Source: Marine Group II euryarchaeote MED-G35 (lineage in GTDB: Archaea; Thermoplasmatota; Poseidoniia; Poseidoniales; Thalassarchaeaceae). Taken from it: a stretch of 64,000 bases of DNA. The notes beneath the pieces were generated by a model. The model was not told the DNA's origin. It did not search any database and saw nothing but the letters and a program-made list of their open reading frames with translations. Both the position numbers and the translations under genes were made by a program. Within the stretch, counting starts at the first letter, position 1. Each line of letters begins with the position of its first letter. This document shows, one piece after another, positions 1-7,666 of the stretch. Where the stretch lies: the NCBI GenBank assembly GCA_002457155.1, contig NTJS01000001.1, positions 66,534 to 130,533 on the forward strand. The letters run 5' to 3'.

Positions 1-423
1 AGCCCCTCGCAAAACGAATATGGCGAAAAGGACACAGTGATCCCAATCACAGCCAGAGCTCTGGAGGCGTTGATTCGCCTTACAGAGGCCCACGCGAGGA
101 TGCACCTCCAGGAAGTCGCCACTGTGGAAAACGCCAAGGTGGCACTAGCCGTCTTCAGGCATTGGAGGGAAGAGTCTGGAATCGAAGACGAATCAGAACT
201 CCACTCTGGGGTTCCTGTCAGGGCTCGCACAAATAACACTGCGATAATGAATATGGTCAGGGACATTTGCTCGGAAAAGGGATCCGCGGATCTGACTGAG
301 ATCTACAATCTCGCAATTCCGAGGAAAATTAGCGAGAGGGAGGTAGACCGAGTCATCAGCAAGATGCTACAAGGCGGACAGTTGTATGAAGAATCTACTG
401 ATACATACAGATTCGCCCGTTGA
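1..423 (+). CDS. mcm: Replicative DNA helicase MCM, C-terminal part (5' truncated by window edge)
   Basis: The reading frame is open from base 1, so this is the 3' end of a longer gene. The first residues (frame from base 1, then IPITARALEALIRL) match the end of the AAA+ core of archaeal/eukaryotic MCM, including the helix that carries the sensor-2 arginine (TARALEALIRLTEA). The last ~70 residues form the winged-helix domain found at the C terminus of archaeal MCM. The hexamer unwinds DNA at the replication fork. A GTG at base 37 is not the true start, since family homology continues upstream of it. gatE follows 29 bases downstream on the same strand. Confidence 0.9.
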   Translation, partial: SPSQNEYGEKDTVIPITARALEALIRLTEAHARMHLQEVATVENAKVALAVFRHWREESGIEDESELHSGVPVRARTNNTAIMNMVRDICSEKGSADLTEIYNLAIPRKISEREVDRVISKMLQGGQLYEESTDTYRFAR

Positions 424-452
424 CCCTATGAGTCCAACCCCCTCCCTAGGTA

Positions 453-2489
453 ATGCAAATGGAGCCAATCGGGAACATCACGGAACCAGAAGCGCTTGAC
501 CCAGTCTCCTTGGGATTCATGTGCGGGCTCGAGATCCACCAGCAATTGGACACCGCAAAGCTCCATTCCAGAATGCCAAGCAAGCTCTATGAGCACAAGT
601 CTGAGGACATCCCCGTTGAATGGCCCAGATCGACTAGGAGACTCAGGGCGTCAAGTGGGGAGGGCGGCGAGACCGATGTCGCAGCAAGGTTCGAGCAGAG
701 GAGGAATCGAACCTTCGAGTATGTCCAACCCCCCAATGCGGGCCTAATTGAGTTGGACGAGTCCCCTCCCAGAAACCACGAGCCAGAAGCAGTGGACGTG
801 GTCCTGACAATGGCCGCGCTGATGGATGCAAAGCCCATTCCAAACCTACAGACGATGAGGAAGACGGTTGTGGACGGCTCGAATACCAGCGGCTTCCAGA
901 GGACGACGATGGTAGCAACCGATGGAAAGATAGAGACCAATTCCACCCAAGTGGGAATAGACGTCATCTCCCTAGAGGAGGATTCAGCGAGGAAGCTGGA
1001 CACGAAGAAAAGTGAGTCGGGAGAGACGGTCGTCTACAACCTAGACAGACTGGGAGTCCCGTTGGTGGAGGTCGCAACCGCTCCCGATGTCCGTTCACCA
1101 GAGCATGCCAAGGAAACCGCATTGGCCCTTGGCAGGCTGCTTCGTGACACACGTAGGGTAAGGAGGGGGCTCGGGTCAATTAGGCAGGACCTCAATGTCA
1201 GCATCGCCTGCGGAGACAGAGTCGAGATCAAGGGTTGTCAGGACCTGGATTGGATTCCTCGGATAATCCGTCTAGAAATGGCCCGCCAACTGCACTTCTA
1301 CCGTCTCGCCAACGAACTACGCAGCGAAGCCGAGCTCCCCCCGCTCCCACCGGATAGGGAACTGGACTCCAAGCCTGTCGAGAATCGAGTCCAACTCGCT
1401 ACATCGAATCGGATCCCATTGGATATCCACGAACTCTCAGGTCTATTCTCTGATTGTGAATCGGAGATGGTCTATTCTTCGATAGAGGGAGGCTCCTCTG
1501 TCCTCGGGATTGCTCTACCTGGGTTTTCAGGGCGTCTTGGAAAGAAGACATCTATCGAAAACGGCGCCCAACTACCCAGATTGGGCAGGGAACTAGCGAG
1601 TTCCGCCAAAATGGCCGGAGTGTCAGGCATATTCCACTCCGACGAACTCCCATCCTATGGGATAGGCCCCACAGAGGTCGATGCCGTGAGGGGCGAGATG
1701 ACACTCTCGGAGGGGGATGCCTTCGTCCTATGCGTCGCCCCTAGGTGGCAAGGCGAATTAGCACTAGAGTCCGTGGTCTACCGAGCTAGGATGGCCTTCC
1801 ACAGGATCCCACAGGAGGTCAGGAACGTGGTCATTCGCAAGGGAAAGCCAGAGGATGGTACCACCACGGCATTGCGTCCCCTCCCAGGAGGGGCCAGAAT
1901 GTATCCGGAGACAGACATCCCGGTCTTGGAGATCTCTCCTGACAGGTGGAGTTCGATATGCGAAAACCTCCCATTGACCGTCAAGGAGAGGAAGGAGCGG
2001 CTAGATGTCCTGGACCTATCTTCAAATCAAGTTGAGGCGCTACTGAACGGTGAGATCGACGACCTTCTATTCCATGGCATCGAGGGTCCCCTAGAGCTCC
2101 CTCCGAAAGCATGGGCCAGCGCTCTTCTGGATAGCGGTACTGACAAGCCGAACGCTCTGGCAGCATCAGTCCATCTCCGAGAACGGGGCCTGTTGACCAG
2201 GGAAGGGGCCGAGACGCTGCTTGCGGAATCAGTGGAAGCACCTGCCGAGGAATTGGTGTCGTGGATGTCTTCAGAATCCGAGTCTAGGGGTTTCCTGCCC
2301 GCCGACACATCATCAATCGAGGAAGCGGTTGATGCAGTCATCAGAGAGCGTTCCGACTTCATCGAAGAGCGAGGCATGGGTGCTGTAGGGCCTCTGATGG
2401 GGATGGTGATGCAGAAGCTCGGTGGTTCGGCCGACGGGAAGGCTGTGAGCAAGATTCTAAGGGATAGGATTGACGAGAAAATCAGATGA
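453..2489 (+). CDS. gatE: Glu-tRNA(Gln) amidotransferase subunit E
   Basis: GatE works with GatD to convert Glu-tRNA(Gln) to Gln-tRNA(Gln), the archaeal route to glutaminyl-tRNA. The 678-residue length suits GatE rather than the shorter GatB. The GatB/E kinase-like core begins with the typical GLEIHQQL near residue 25 and contains VDGSNTSGFQRT, GVPLVEVAT and GSIRQDLNVS. Residues ~320-450 form the AspRS-like GAD insertion that distinguishes GatE from GatB. The C terminus is the YqeY-like helical tail that binds tRNA. An in-frame ATG six bases downstream is an equally good start. The GatD partner is not in this window. Confidence 0.95.
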   Translation: MQMEPIGNITEPEALDPVSLGFMCGLEIHQQLDTAKLHSRMPSKLYEHKSEDIPVEWPRSTRRLRASSGEGGETDVAARFEQRRNRTFEYVQPPNAGLIELDESPPRNHEPEAVDVVLTMAALMDAKPIPNLQTMRKTVVDGSNTSGFQRTTMVATDGKIETNSTQVGIDVISLEEDSARKLDTKKSESGETVVYNLDRLGVPLVEVATAPDVRSPEHAKETALALGRLLRDTRRVRRGLGSIRQDLNVSIACGDRVEIKGCQDLDWIPRIIRLEMARQLHFYRLANELRSEAELPPLPPDRELDSKPVENRVQLATSNRIPLDIHELSGLFSDCESEMVYSSIEGGSSVLGIALPGFSGRLGKKTSIENGAQLPRLGRELASSAKMAGVSGIFHSDELPSYGIGPTEVDAVRGEMTLSEGDAFVLCVAPRWQGELALESVVYRARMAFHRIPQEVRNVVIRKGKPEDGTTTALRPLPGGARMYPETDIPVLEISPDRWSSICENLPLTVKERKERLDVLDLSSNQVEALLNGEIDDLLFHGIEGPLELPPKAWASALLDSGTDKPNALAASVHLRERGLLTREGAETLLAESVEAPAEELVSWMSSESESRGFLPADTSSIEEAVDAVIRERSDFIEERGMGAVGPLMGMVMQKLGGSADGKAVSKILRDRIDEKIR

Positions 2490-2539
2490 TACCCGAAGAA
2501 AGTTACCTTGATAGACCAATTTCTGTACCATCATAATCC

Positions 2540-3091
2540 ATGTCTGATTTTCTTAAACCAGCGTCAGTTGTGGCATTGCTTGCTCTGATAGCTATAGCCC
2601 CCTCAATTCAGGATAATCTATCCGCAGAGGCTTCCAAATTCATAGACGACAATGAGTCTGCACACGACGGTCTCCCAACCCAGTGGGAAGGCAAGCAGGT
2701 AATCTGCGTCCACTTCCCAGCATCCTCCTCGCATGACAGGTTCTCCCAGGGCGTCACCATGATAGGGGCCGATGGGTCCGATTTGGGAGCGAACCAGAAC
2801 CTCAACAGAACGGGAGCTTGCGTCGGTGGATTCGAGGGGTACTCCAATGGATTGGATTTCATGATGGACTCTACTAGAGTGGCAAGCGGGGACTTGTCGG
2901 TCGGTTATGATGTCGGACAATGGGGCCACTTCGTCCATACTATCGGAGGGCTGAATGCAGACACTATGACGGGTGACTTCAACGGGGCCTACTGGAACTT
3001 AGACCACAATGGAGCGACGTCCACGGTTGGCATCGGCGACTTGGTAATGTCCGAGGGCGACGTAATTTCATGGGGTATTGACACATGGTGA
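2540..3091 (+). CDS. Secreted DUF4430-like protein, possible ligand-binding partner of the next gene
   Basis: The protein has 183 residues with a hydrophobic N-terminal segment (VVALLALIAIAP, ~10-21) that looks like a signal peptide. The C-terminal third (AYWNLDHNG then IGDLVMSEGDVISWG) matches the pattern of DUF4430, the transcobalamin-like fold where a YW...NG segment is followed by a strand containing GD.I.W. There is no C-terminal membrane anchor. It lies 51 bases upstream of an ECF S-component-like gene. In bacteria DUF4430 proteins often neighbour vitamin uptake genes, so a B12 or other cofactor capture role is plausible. The ligand cannot be read from the sequence. Confidence 0.6.
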   Translation: MSDFLKPASVVALLALIAIAPSIQDNLSAEASKFIDDNESAHDGLPTQWEGKQVICVHFPASSSHDRFSQGVTMIGADGSDLGANQNLNRTGACVGGFEGYSNGLDFMMDSTRVASGDLSVGYDVGQWGHFVHTIGGLNADTMTGDFNGAYWNLDHNGATSTVGIGDLVMSEGDVISWGIDTW

Positions 3092-3131
3092 AATTCGCAA
3101 GTATGAAGTGATGCGGGGTAGGCAGAGGAAC

Positions 3132-3138
3132 GGGGTGA
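3132..3138 (+). promoter_or_regulatory. Shine-Dalgarno GGGGTGA deciding a TTG start
   Basis: GGGGTGA lies four bases before TTG at 3143. An in-frame TGA at 3140-3142 excludes any earlier start. The same arrangement recurs at 27455-27466, which supports TTG starts in this genome. Confidence 0.6.
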
Positions 3139-3142
3139 ATGA

Positions 3143-3796
3143 TTGTACGACTTCCATAATGTTGCTTTATCTCCAACCCAGTCACTTTTCCTAAATATCG
3201 CAATCCTATCGATCATCGTACTTTCGCTGATTAGGAGCGAGCGCTCTTTGAGGGATCAGAGTCAGTGGGGGATGCTCGCGCTCCTCGCAGTCTTCGGGGT
3301 CTCGGGCAGGATTCTCCTAGACCCAATCCCAAATGTTCAGCCAGTGACGGTTCTCGTCTTATTGACGGGCGCTTACTATGGAGCACCCCGTGCTATCGCA
3401 CTCGCTGCCACAGTCGCACTAGCATCGAACGTCCTGCTCCTCGGTCACGGACCCTGGACCCTTTTCCAGGCGATTGGGTGGGGTGCTATCGGCCTCGCTG
3501 GCGCGTTGTTTGCGAATCGCATCCTCATGGAGGGGAGAGTCAGAATCGGTCTTCTGGCTGTAATTGCAGCCGTATCCGGTCTGGCATTCAACTGGTTCGT
3601 CTCACTGAGCATCCTGTTCGAAACCGGCTCCTCGATGCTGGTCCCCTACTTGTTGAACGGCCTGGTCTTTGACTTGTACCACGTAGCCGGGAACGTACTG
3701 TTCGTTGCATGGATGGCATCTCCCTTGGGTGAAATGATGTCCAGACACCGGCCTTCTCGGGCATTGGAATCGGTTAGAGATGGTGCCCCCAACTGA
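3143..3796 (+). CDS. ECF-type transporter S component-like membrane protein
   Basis: This 217-residue protein has about six hydrophobic segments and no large soluble domain. The arrangement (short N-terminal helix, PNVQPVTVLVLLTGAYYG, then LFQAIGWGAIGLAGALF and a late helix with LLNGLVFDLYHVAGN) resembles S components of energy-coupling factor vitamin transporters of the cobalamin/CbrT-like group. Such proteins bind the vitamin and dock on a shared T/ATPase module, which is not encoded nearby. The start is TTG, preceded by GGGGTGA. It lies just after the DUF4430 gene and overlaps pth2 by 17 bases. Substrate specificity is inference. Confidence 0.6.
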   Translation: MYDFHNVALSPTQSLFLNIAILSIIVLSLIRSERSLRDQSQWGMLALLAVFGVSGRILLDPIPNVQPVTVLVLLTGAYYGAPRAIALAATVALASNVLLLGHGPWTLFQAIGWGAIGLAGALFANRILMEGRVRIGLLAVIAAVSGLAFNWFVSLSILFETGSSMLVPYLLNGLVFDLYHVAGNVLFVAWMASPLGEMMSRHRPSRALESVRDGAPN

Positions 3797-4151
3797 CGAA
3801 CTCACCATGGTCCTCGTCACTAGGCAGGACTTGCAACTATCGAAGGGAAAACTGGCTGCACAATGCGCTCACGCCTCGGCGGAGTGCGTCCTCTCGGCAA
3901 AAAGAAGCAACCCTAGGTCACTAGATCGATACCTCAGGAGGGGGGCGAGAAAAATCGTCTGCAAGGTCCCCGACCTAGTTTCCCTCAAGGAGGCTCACTC
4001 CAGAGCCAAGAAGGCGGGTCTGGTGTGCCACTTGGTCACCGATGCCGGGCATACTGAGATACCACCTGGGACCGAGACGGTTGTGGGAATCGGTCCTGGA
4101 CCCAGGGACCAGATCGACAAGATAACCGGACAGCTTTCCTTGGTCAACTAG
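3780..4151 (+). CDS. pth2: Peptidyl-tRNA hydrolase, archaeal/eukaryotic type
   Basis: Pth2 cleaves the ester bond between peptide and tRNA on prematurely released peptidyl-tRNA. At 123 residues the length is typical. Family motifs are present in order: VLVTRQDLQLSKGKLAAQCAHA near the N terminus, LVTDAGHTEIPPGT around residue 84, and the C-terminal GIGPGP segment. The conserved Lys of SKGK, the QCAHA helix and the DAGHT loop form the active site in characterised Pth2. The gene starts inside the end of the upstream membrane protein gene. Confidence 0.95.
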   Translation: MVPPTDELTMVLVTRQDLQLSKGKLAAQCAHASAECVLSAKRSNPRSLDRYLRRGARKIVCKVPDLVSLKEAHSRAKKAGLVCHLVTDAGHTEIPPGTETVVGIGPGPRDQIDKITGQLSLVN

Positions 4152-4162
4152 TCTAGCCCCAT

Positions 4163-4169
4163 CTTAAAT
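4163..4169 (+). promoter_or_regulatory. Possible TATA box for cysteine dioxygenase gene
   Basis: CTTAAAT lies in the gap after pth2. A TATA element here would place transcription start near 4193, giving a leader of about 30 bases that contains the hairpin at 4209-4222. The call rests on sequence only. Confidence 0.3.
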
Positions 4170-4208
4170 GGGCAATCACGTGTTTTTGTCAGAAGAGTCT
4201 TGAGCCAA

Positions 4209-4222
4209 CCCCGCGTGCGGGG
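4209..4222 (+). promoter_or_regulatory. GC hairpin overlapping the ribosome-binding site of cysteine dioxygenase
   Basis: CCCCGCGTGCGGGG is a perfect inverted repeat that ends four bases before the ATG at 4226. Its 3' arm is the G-run that would serve as Shine-Dalgarno. If it folds in mRNA it would hide the ribosome-binding site. Whether this is regulatory is unknown. Confidence 0.4.
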
Positions 4223-4225
4223 GAT

Positions 4226-4750
4226 ATGGTGACGCATGCCCCTCTATCTGACGATGTCCGTGCCGACCTTCTGTCCAAATGTGATGGATTACGGGCCCTC
4301 ACAATGTGGCTCGATGACATAGAAAGACGACCCGGTCTGGACGAACTCGACTCGAGGCTTTCATCCCTGGATGTCAACATCGCGGCATTGGAGGATTGCA
4401 TAGGATATTCCGATGACGGATATCAGAGGAACGTGATCAAGAGGACCGACCACTACGAGCTAGTTGCCATATGTTGGAAGCCGGGCCAAGATACCCCAAT
4501 CCACGACCACGTTGGAAGCGACTGCGCCTTCCTGATTGCCTCCGGAGTAACCACCGAGACCATTTACGAGACCAATGGGGACGGTCTTGCATACCCAGTC
4601 TCTGACAGGAGATACCTGCCAGGAGATGTCTGTGCCACAGCCGAGCCAGACATCCACCGAGTATCTAACGAGGAGAACTCCAACCTGATCAACTTGCACG
4701 TATACACGCCGCCTCTAAGCGGATTCCAGATTTATGCCCCAGTTGAGTGA
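4226..4750 (+). CDS. Cysteine dioxygenase (type I, cupin)
   Basis: The enzyme oxidises L-cysteine to cysteine sulfinate with O2 at a mononuclear iron site. The 174-residue protein has the 3-His ligand set: His93 and His95 in PIHDH, and His144 in IHRVSN. Arg68 sits where the substrate-carboxylate-binding arginine lies in mammalian enzymes (YQRN). Cys100 (GSDC) and Tyr160 (LHVYTPP) align with the residues that form the Cys-Tyr crosslink in animal enzymes; many bacterial homologues have Gly at the Cys position. It abuts a convergent gene with no gap. Family assignment is firm, and presence in an archaeon is notable. Confidence 0.9.
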   Translation: MVTHAPLSDDVRADLLSKCDGLRALTMWLDDIERRPGLDELDSRLSSLDVNIAALEDCIGYSDDGYQRNVIKRTDHYELVAICWKPGQDTPIHDHVGSDCAFLIASGVTTETIYETNGDGLAYPVSDRRYLPGDVCATAEPDIHRVSNEENSNLINLHVYTPPLSGFQIYAPVE

Positions 4751-6265
4751 TCAGCGACCTCTTTCGTGCATCAGTTGCGTTGCCTGTTGCGACCACATCA
4801 TCTTGGTGACCCTACCCGGTGTGAACTCCATGGCGTCATTGACTACCTCTGATGTGAGTGGATCCATTTTTGCCAGTTGGTCGTAGGTGTGAATTCCTAG
4901 AACATTCAACTTCTTCTGGGCGAATTCGTCAAGCCCTTGGATTCTGGTTAGATCGTCCGACCTCTGATCCTCCGCTTCCCCAATCTGTGCCCAGTTTACC
5001 TGAACGGCCTTTAGGCCGACTCTTTCCAAGATCAGTTCCTCTCTGTCCATTATGTTGGCCTTCAGGTTCAACTCGGCATGAGCAGCCTCCCTCTCGGCCT
5101 TCATCGCTGCCGTCTCAACTCCTACGAGAGCCTCCTCCTTGCCCTTCATCTCGCTCTGCATCTTGGCAACCTCTGCCTGTACCTCCTCCGCCTTCTTAGC
5201 TGTCTCTGATTTGAACTTCCTGCTGTCCTCAATCTCTTTCTGGACCTTCAACTTCTGGGCATCGGCCTTCTTGGCCTCCTCCTCGACTCTTGCGATCTCC
5301 TTCTGCTTGGCATTCACTTCCTTCGCCAGAGTCTTGGCAGCAGCCATCTCAGTCTTCATCTGATCCTTCACGTCCTTCAGGGCGCCCTTTGCCTCATCGG
5401 CCTCGGCTTTCGAGGCCTCCAGAGCTTCCGCCTTCTTCGCCATCGTGCTCTCCATCTTCGATTCGGCCAACTCTCGCTTAGCCCGAAACTCCTCCAGTTG
5501 TTGTTCTGCCTTCGACTTCGCTTTTCCAGATGCCTTGATTTGCTTCTCAGCAACCTTTCGCTCCATCTTTGCCTTCATGAGCTCCGCCTCCGCCTTCGCC
5601 GCAGCCTTGCCTTCCTTGGCGACCTCTGATCCTAACTTCTTTGCTTCAGACATCGCATCCTTCGCTTCTTTCCCGAACTCCTTGGCAGCGGTAGTCTCTG
5701 TCTTCACCTTCGCCTTGAGTTCTTGCTCCTTCGCCTTGAGCTCTTCAGGAGAGAGCTTCGACGAAGTCTTCAGTTCTTCGAGCGCCTTCTTCGCAGCGTC
5801 TGCCTGCTTCTGCGCAGCCTTCCTCCCAGCCTCGGCCTTCTTTGCTTCGACCTCGGCCTTTGCGACGGCCTTCGCTTCCTTCGCAGCAGCCTTGGCATCA
5901 CCCATCTGTGCCTTCTTCGCCTTCTTCAACTCGGCCTGAGCAGCAAGGGCCTCGGCCTTCGCAGAAGCTTCCGCAGCCTTTGCTTCCTGCGGATCCGCGG
6001 AGGCCTTCTCCTTCTTCTCCTTCTTCGCCTTCTTCACTGGCTCCGGTTCTGGCTCCGGTTCTGGCTCCGGTGCTGCAGACTTCTTGGTTACCTTCCCATA
6101 CTTCTTCTGTAGGCCCTTTATCATAGTTCCATAGTTGCCCTCGAACTTTTTCAATAGCTTCGGGATATTCGCAATTTGCTTCGAACGCTCAGGCTCTTCC
6201 AAGAACTGTTTGTATGTTGCTTGGGCTAGTTTTGCAGCCTGTTCTGCAGTCGGTCCTGTCGCCAC
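4751..6265 (-). CDS. Ala/Lys/Glu-rich coiled-coil protein with C-terminal HhH-like segment
   Basis: Function not recognised. The 504-residue protein begins with a short globular segment (~1-65, EQAAKLAQATYKQFLEEPER). A Pro-Glu tandem repeat follows at ~68-77, then about 330 residues of very regular Ala/Lys/Glu coiled coil. The last ~80 residues include LTRIQGLDEFAQKKLNVLGI, which resembles the helix-hairpin-helix/DUF4332-type fold seen at the ends of some ribosomal and DNA-binding proteins. The start is GTG. The stop abuts the stop of the convergent cysteine dioxygenase gene. The highly charged helix suggests a structural or scaffold role, with nucleic acid contact at the C terminus as inference. 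Confidence 0.75.
   Translation of the reverse strand: MATGPTAEQAAKLAQATYKQFLEEPERSKQIANIPKLLKKFEGNYGTMIKGLQKKYGKVTKKSAAPEPEPEPEPEPVKKAKKEKKEKASADPQEAKAAEASAKAEALAAQAELKKAKKAQMGDAKAAAKEAKAVAKAEVEAKKAEAGRKAAQKQADAAKKALEELKTSSKLSPEELKAKEQELKAKVKTETTAAKEFGKEAKDAMSEAKKLGSEVAKEGKAAAKAEAELMKAKMERKVAEKQIKASGKAKSKAEQQLEEFRAKRELAESKMESTMAKKAEALEASKAEADEAKGALKDVKDQMKTEMAAAKTLAKEVNAKQKEIARVEEEAKKADAQKLKVQKEIEDSRKFKSETAKKAEEVQAEVAKMQSEMKGKEEALVGVETAAMKAEREAAHAELNLKANIMDREELILERVGLKAVQVNWAQIGEAEDQRSDDLTRIQGLDEFAQKKLNVLGIHTYDQLAKMDPLTSEVVNDAMEFTPGRVTKMMWSQQATQLMHERGR
6039..6074 (-). repeat. Three 12-bp tandem repeats encoding Pro-Glu-Pro-Glu
   Basis: GGCTCCGGTTCT on the plus strand is repeated three times, the last copy differing by one base. 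It encodes a Pro-Glu alternating linker in the coiled-coil protein. Its length may vary between strains by slippage. Confidence 0.8.
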
Positions 6266-6306
6266 GGCTCATGGAGGAAATCCATCACTTAAGGATTTGA
6301 CCGGAT

Positions 6307-7566
6307 TCAACTCCCAACTTCGATCCTGTATTCATCTAGAACTTCACTGAAAAGTTGTATGTCCGACTCGAATGTTTCTGGGAGCAGGGGGCCAAAAGAA
6401 AAGCGGAAGAAGCGAGAATATGGCGTGACATAGCCCGGCTCCTTCGAATGAGGTCGAGCCATGTCGCAATCAGATGCACAGAGTATTGCTGCGCCGTGCT
6501 TGAACAACCTCCTGTTCAACTCAGCGCTCTCCATCCCTTCGGGTAACTCTAGCCAGTGGTAGAAACCACCACCTCCCGTGTACACTCCCAGGCCCATGTC
6601 TTCGAATGCCTTCCCATATCTCTCTCGTTGCCAATTGTAATGCTCTTCGACAGCCTTCCTGGCTTTCTTTACCCTCCCTGGTTCCAGAAGCTTGACTGCA
6701 TAGAGCTGCGAAGGATGACTGACTCCTCCCATGCCGAAGCTGGAGTAGTTTGCTAGGGTCTCGATGTTCTTCTTGCTGGCGACTATCCAACCAACACGAA
6801 TGCCGGGAGACTGGAGGCCCTTTGTGCATGCCCCTGCAATGAACACATTGCTCCCGTCCAAATCCTGCACGAATCGGATGCCACTCACCGAGGGGGAATG
6901 GAACATCTCGTATGCCTCATCAAGAAGAATCCCATTCTTCGGCTGCTCCGCCAACCCGATCAGGTGCTCTAGCTCATCCCCCCATCGAGTCTGGCCGGAT
7001 GGGTTCTGCGGGTTGGAAATTATCGGCATTAGTCGAGTCTTTGCGTTCAGGCCAGTGCGATCGAAGTACTCTTCATTGCTCGGGTGGAAGTTGTTCTCCT
7101 TGGTGAATGGGACGATCTGGAAGTCTGTCTTCGTCTGCTCCATGATGTCGAGATACGCCGGCCACTCTATGTTACCGATCCTCGCCTTCACGCCCTCCTT
7201 CAGGAACGCCAATACGGTGTAAATCCCAGGCCTCCCTCCTGCAAACACCATCACGTTCTCTGGGGTGATTTCGGAACCGTACTGCGTGTTGTAGTAACCC
7301 GCAATCGCATCGCGCAACTCCGGGTGACCCCCCGCCTTGGGATAGAAGCGGTCCTGCCAAGTGACATCTATGCTATCGGGGAGCGAAGGGCCACCGAAAC
7401 CCTCCAGTGGGGTCGTGAGAGGGAATCCCTGGGACCAAGGGTGCGTGCCCTCGGTGCCCATGAAGCTCCCGAACGAGTCCCTGAATGCATACAGCGTCTC
7501 GTAGATTCCCATGGGTGGGCAGTTGTCAGATAGGAAGGATTCCACATCCACCCCATGCTCTGCCAT
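6307..7566 (-). CDS. PLP-dependent aminotransferase, class I/II
   Basis: This fold-type I aminotransferase is ~419 residues from ATG at 7566. A TTG 24 bases upstream is possible but less likely. Recognisable parts are YPKAGGHPELRDAIAGYY in the substrate/PLP entry region, ISNPQNPSGQ with the conserved Asn-Pro, the LLDEAYE aspartate that contacts the pyridine nitrogen, and ACTKGLQSPGIRVGW with the Schiff-base lysine. The late RFSFG supplies the Arg that binds the substrate carboxylate. The amino acid it acts on cannot be told. It is transcribed toward the coiled-coil gene 41 bases away and diverges from the RCC1-repeat gene. Confidence 0.85.
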   Translation of the reverse strand: MAEHGVDVESFLSDNCPPMGIYETLYAFRDSFGSFMGTEGTHPWSQGFPLTTPLEGFGGPSLPDSIDVTWQDRFYPKAGGHPELRDAIAGYYNTQYGSEITPENVMVFAGGRPGIYTVLAFLKEGVKARIGNIEWPAYLDIMEQTKTDFQIVPFTKENNFHPSNEEYFDRTGLNAKTRLMPIISNPQNPSGQTRWGDELEHLIGLAEQPKNGILLDEAYEMFHSPSVSGIRFVQDLDGSNVFIAGACTKGLQSPGIRVGWIVASKKNIETLANYSSFGMGGVSHPSQLYAVKLLEPGRVKKARKAVEEHYNWQRERYGKAFEDMGLGVYTGGGGFYHWLELPEGMESAELNRRLFKHGAAILCASDCDMARPHSKEPGYVTPYSRFFRFSFGPLLPETFESDIQLFSEVLDEYRIEVGS

Positions 7567-7638
7567 GCCTCTACGTGAGGCATCTCGCAAATTAGTTTGA
7601 CCATATGGCTCCGAAATCTAGCACTTCCGAAAAAACCG

Positions 7639-7644
7639 TTAATA
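7639..7644 (+). promoter_or_regulatory. TATA-like box, leaderless promoter for the RCC1-repeat gene
   Basis: TTAATA is centred 25 bases before the ATG at 7667 and is preceded by an A-rich run (GAAAAAACC) that fits a BRE. This spacing puts the transcription start at or next to the start codon. Confidence 0.5.
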
Positions 7645-7666
7645 CAGGTATTATGCTTCGGTAACT

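Noticed and set aside
5139-6126. Several long plus-strand frames, rich in Ser/Ala/Phe or Arg/Leu
   Set aside because: They are antisense to the Ala/Lys/Glu coiled-coil gene, whose repetitive codons leave other frames open. They have no ribosome-binding sites or recognisable motifs.
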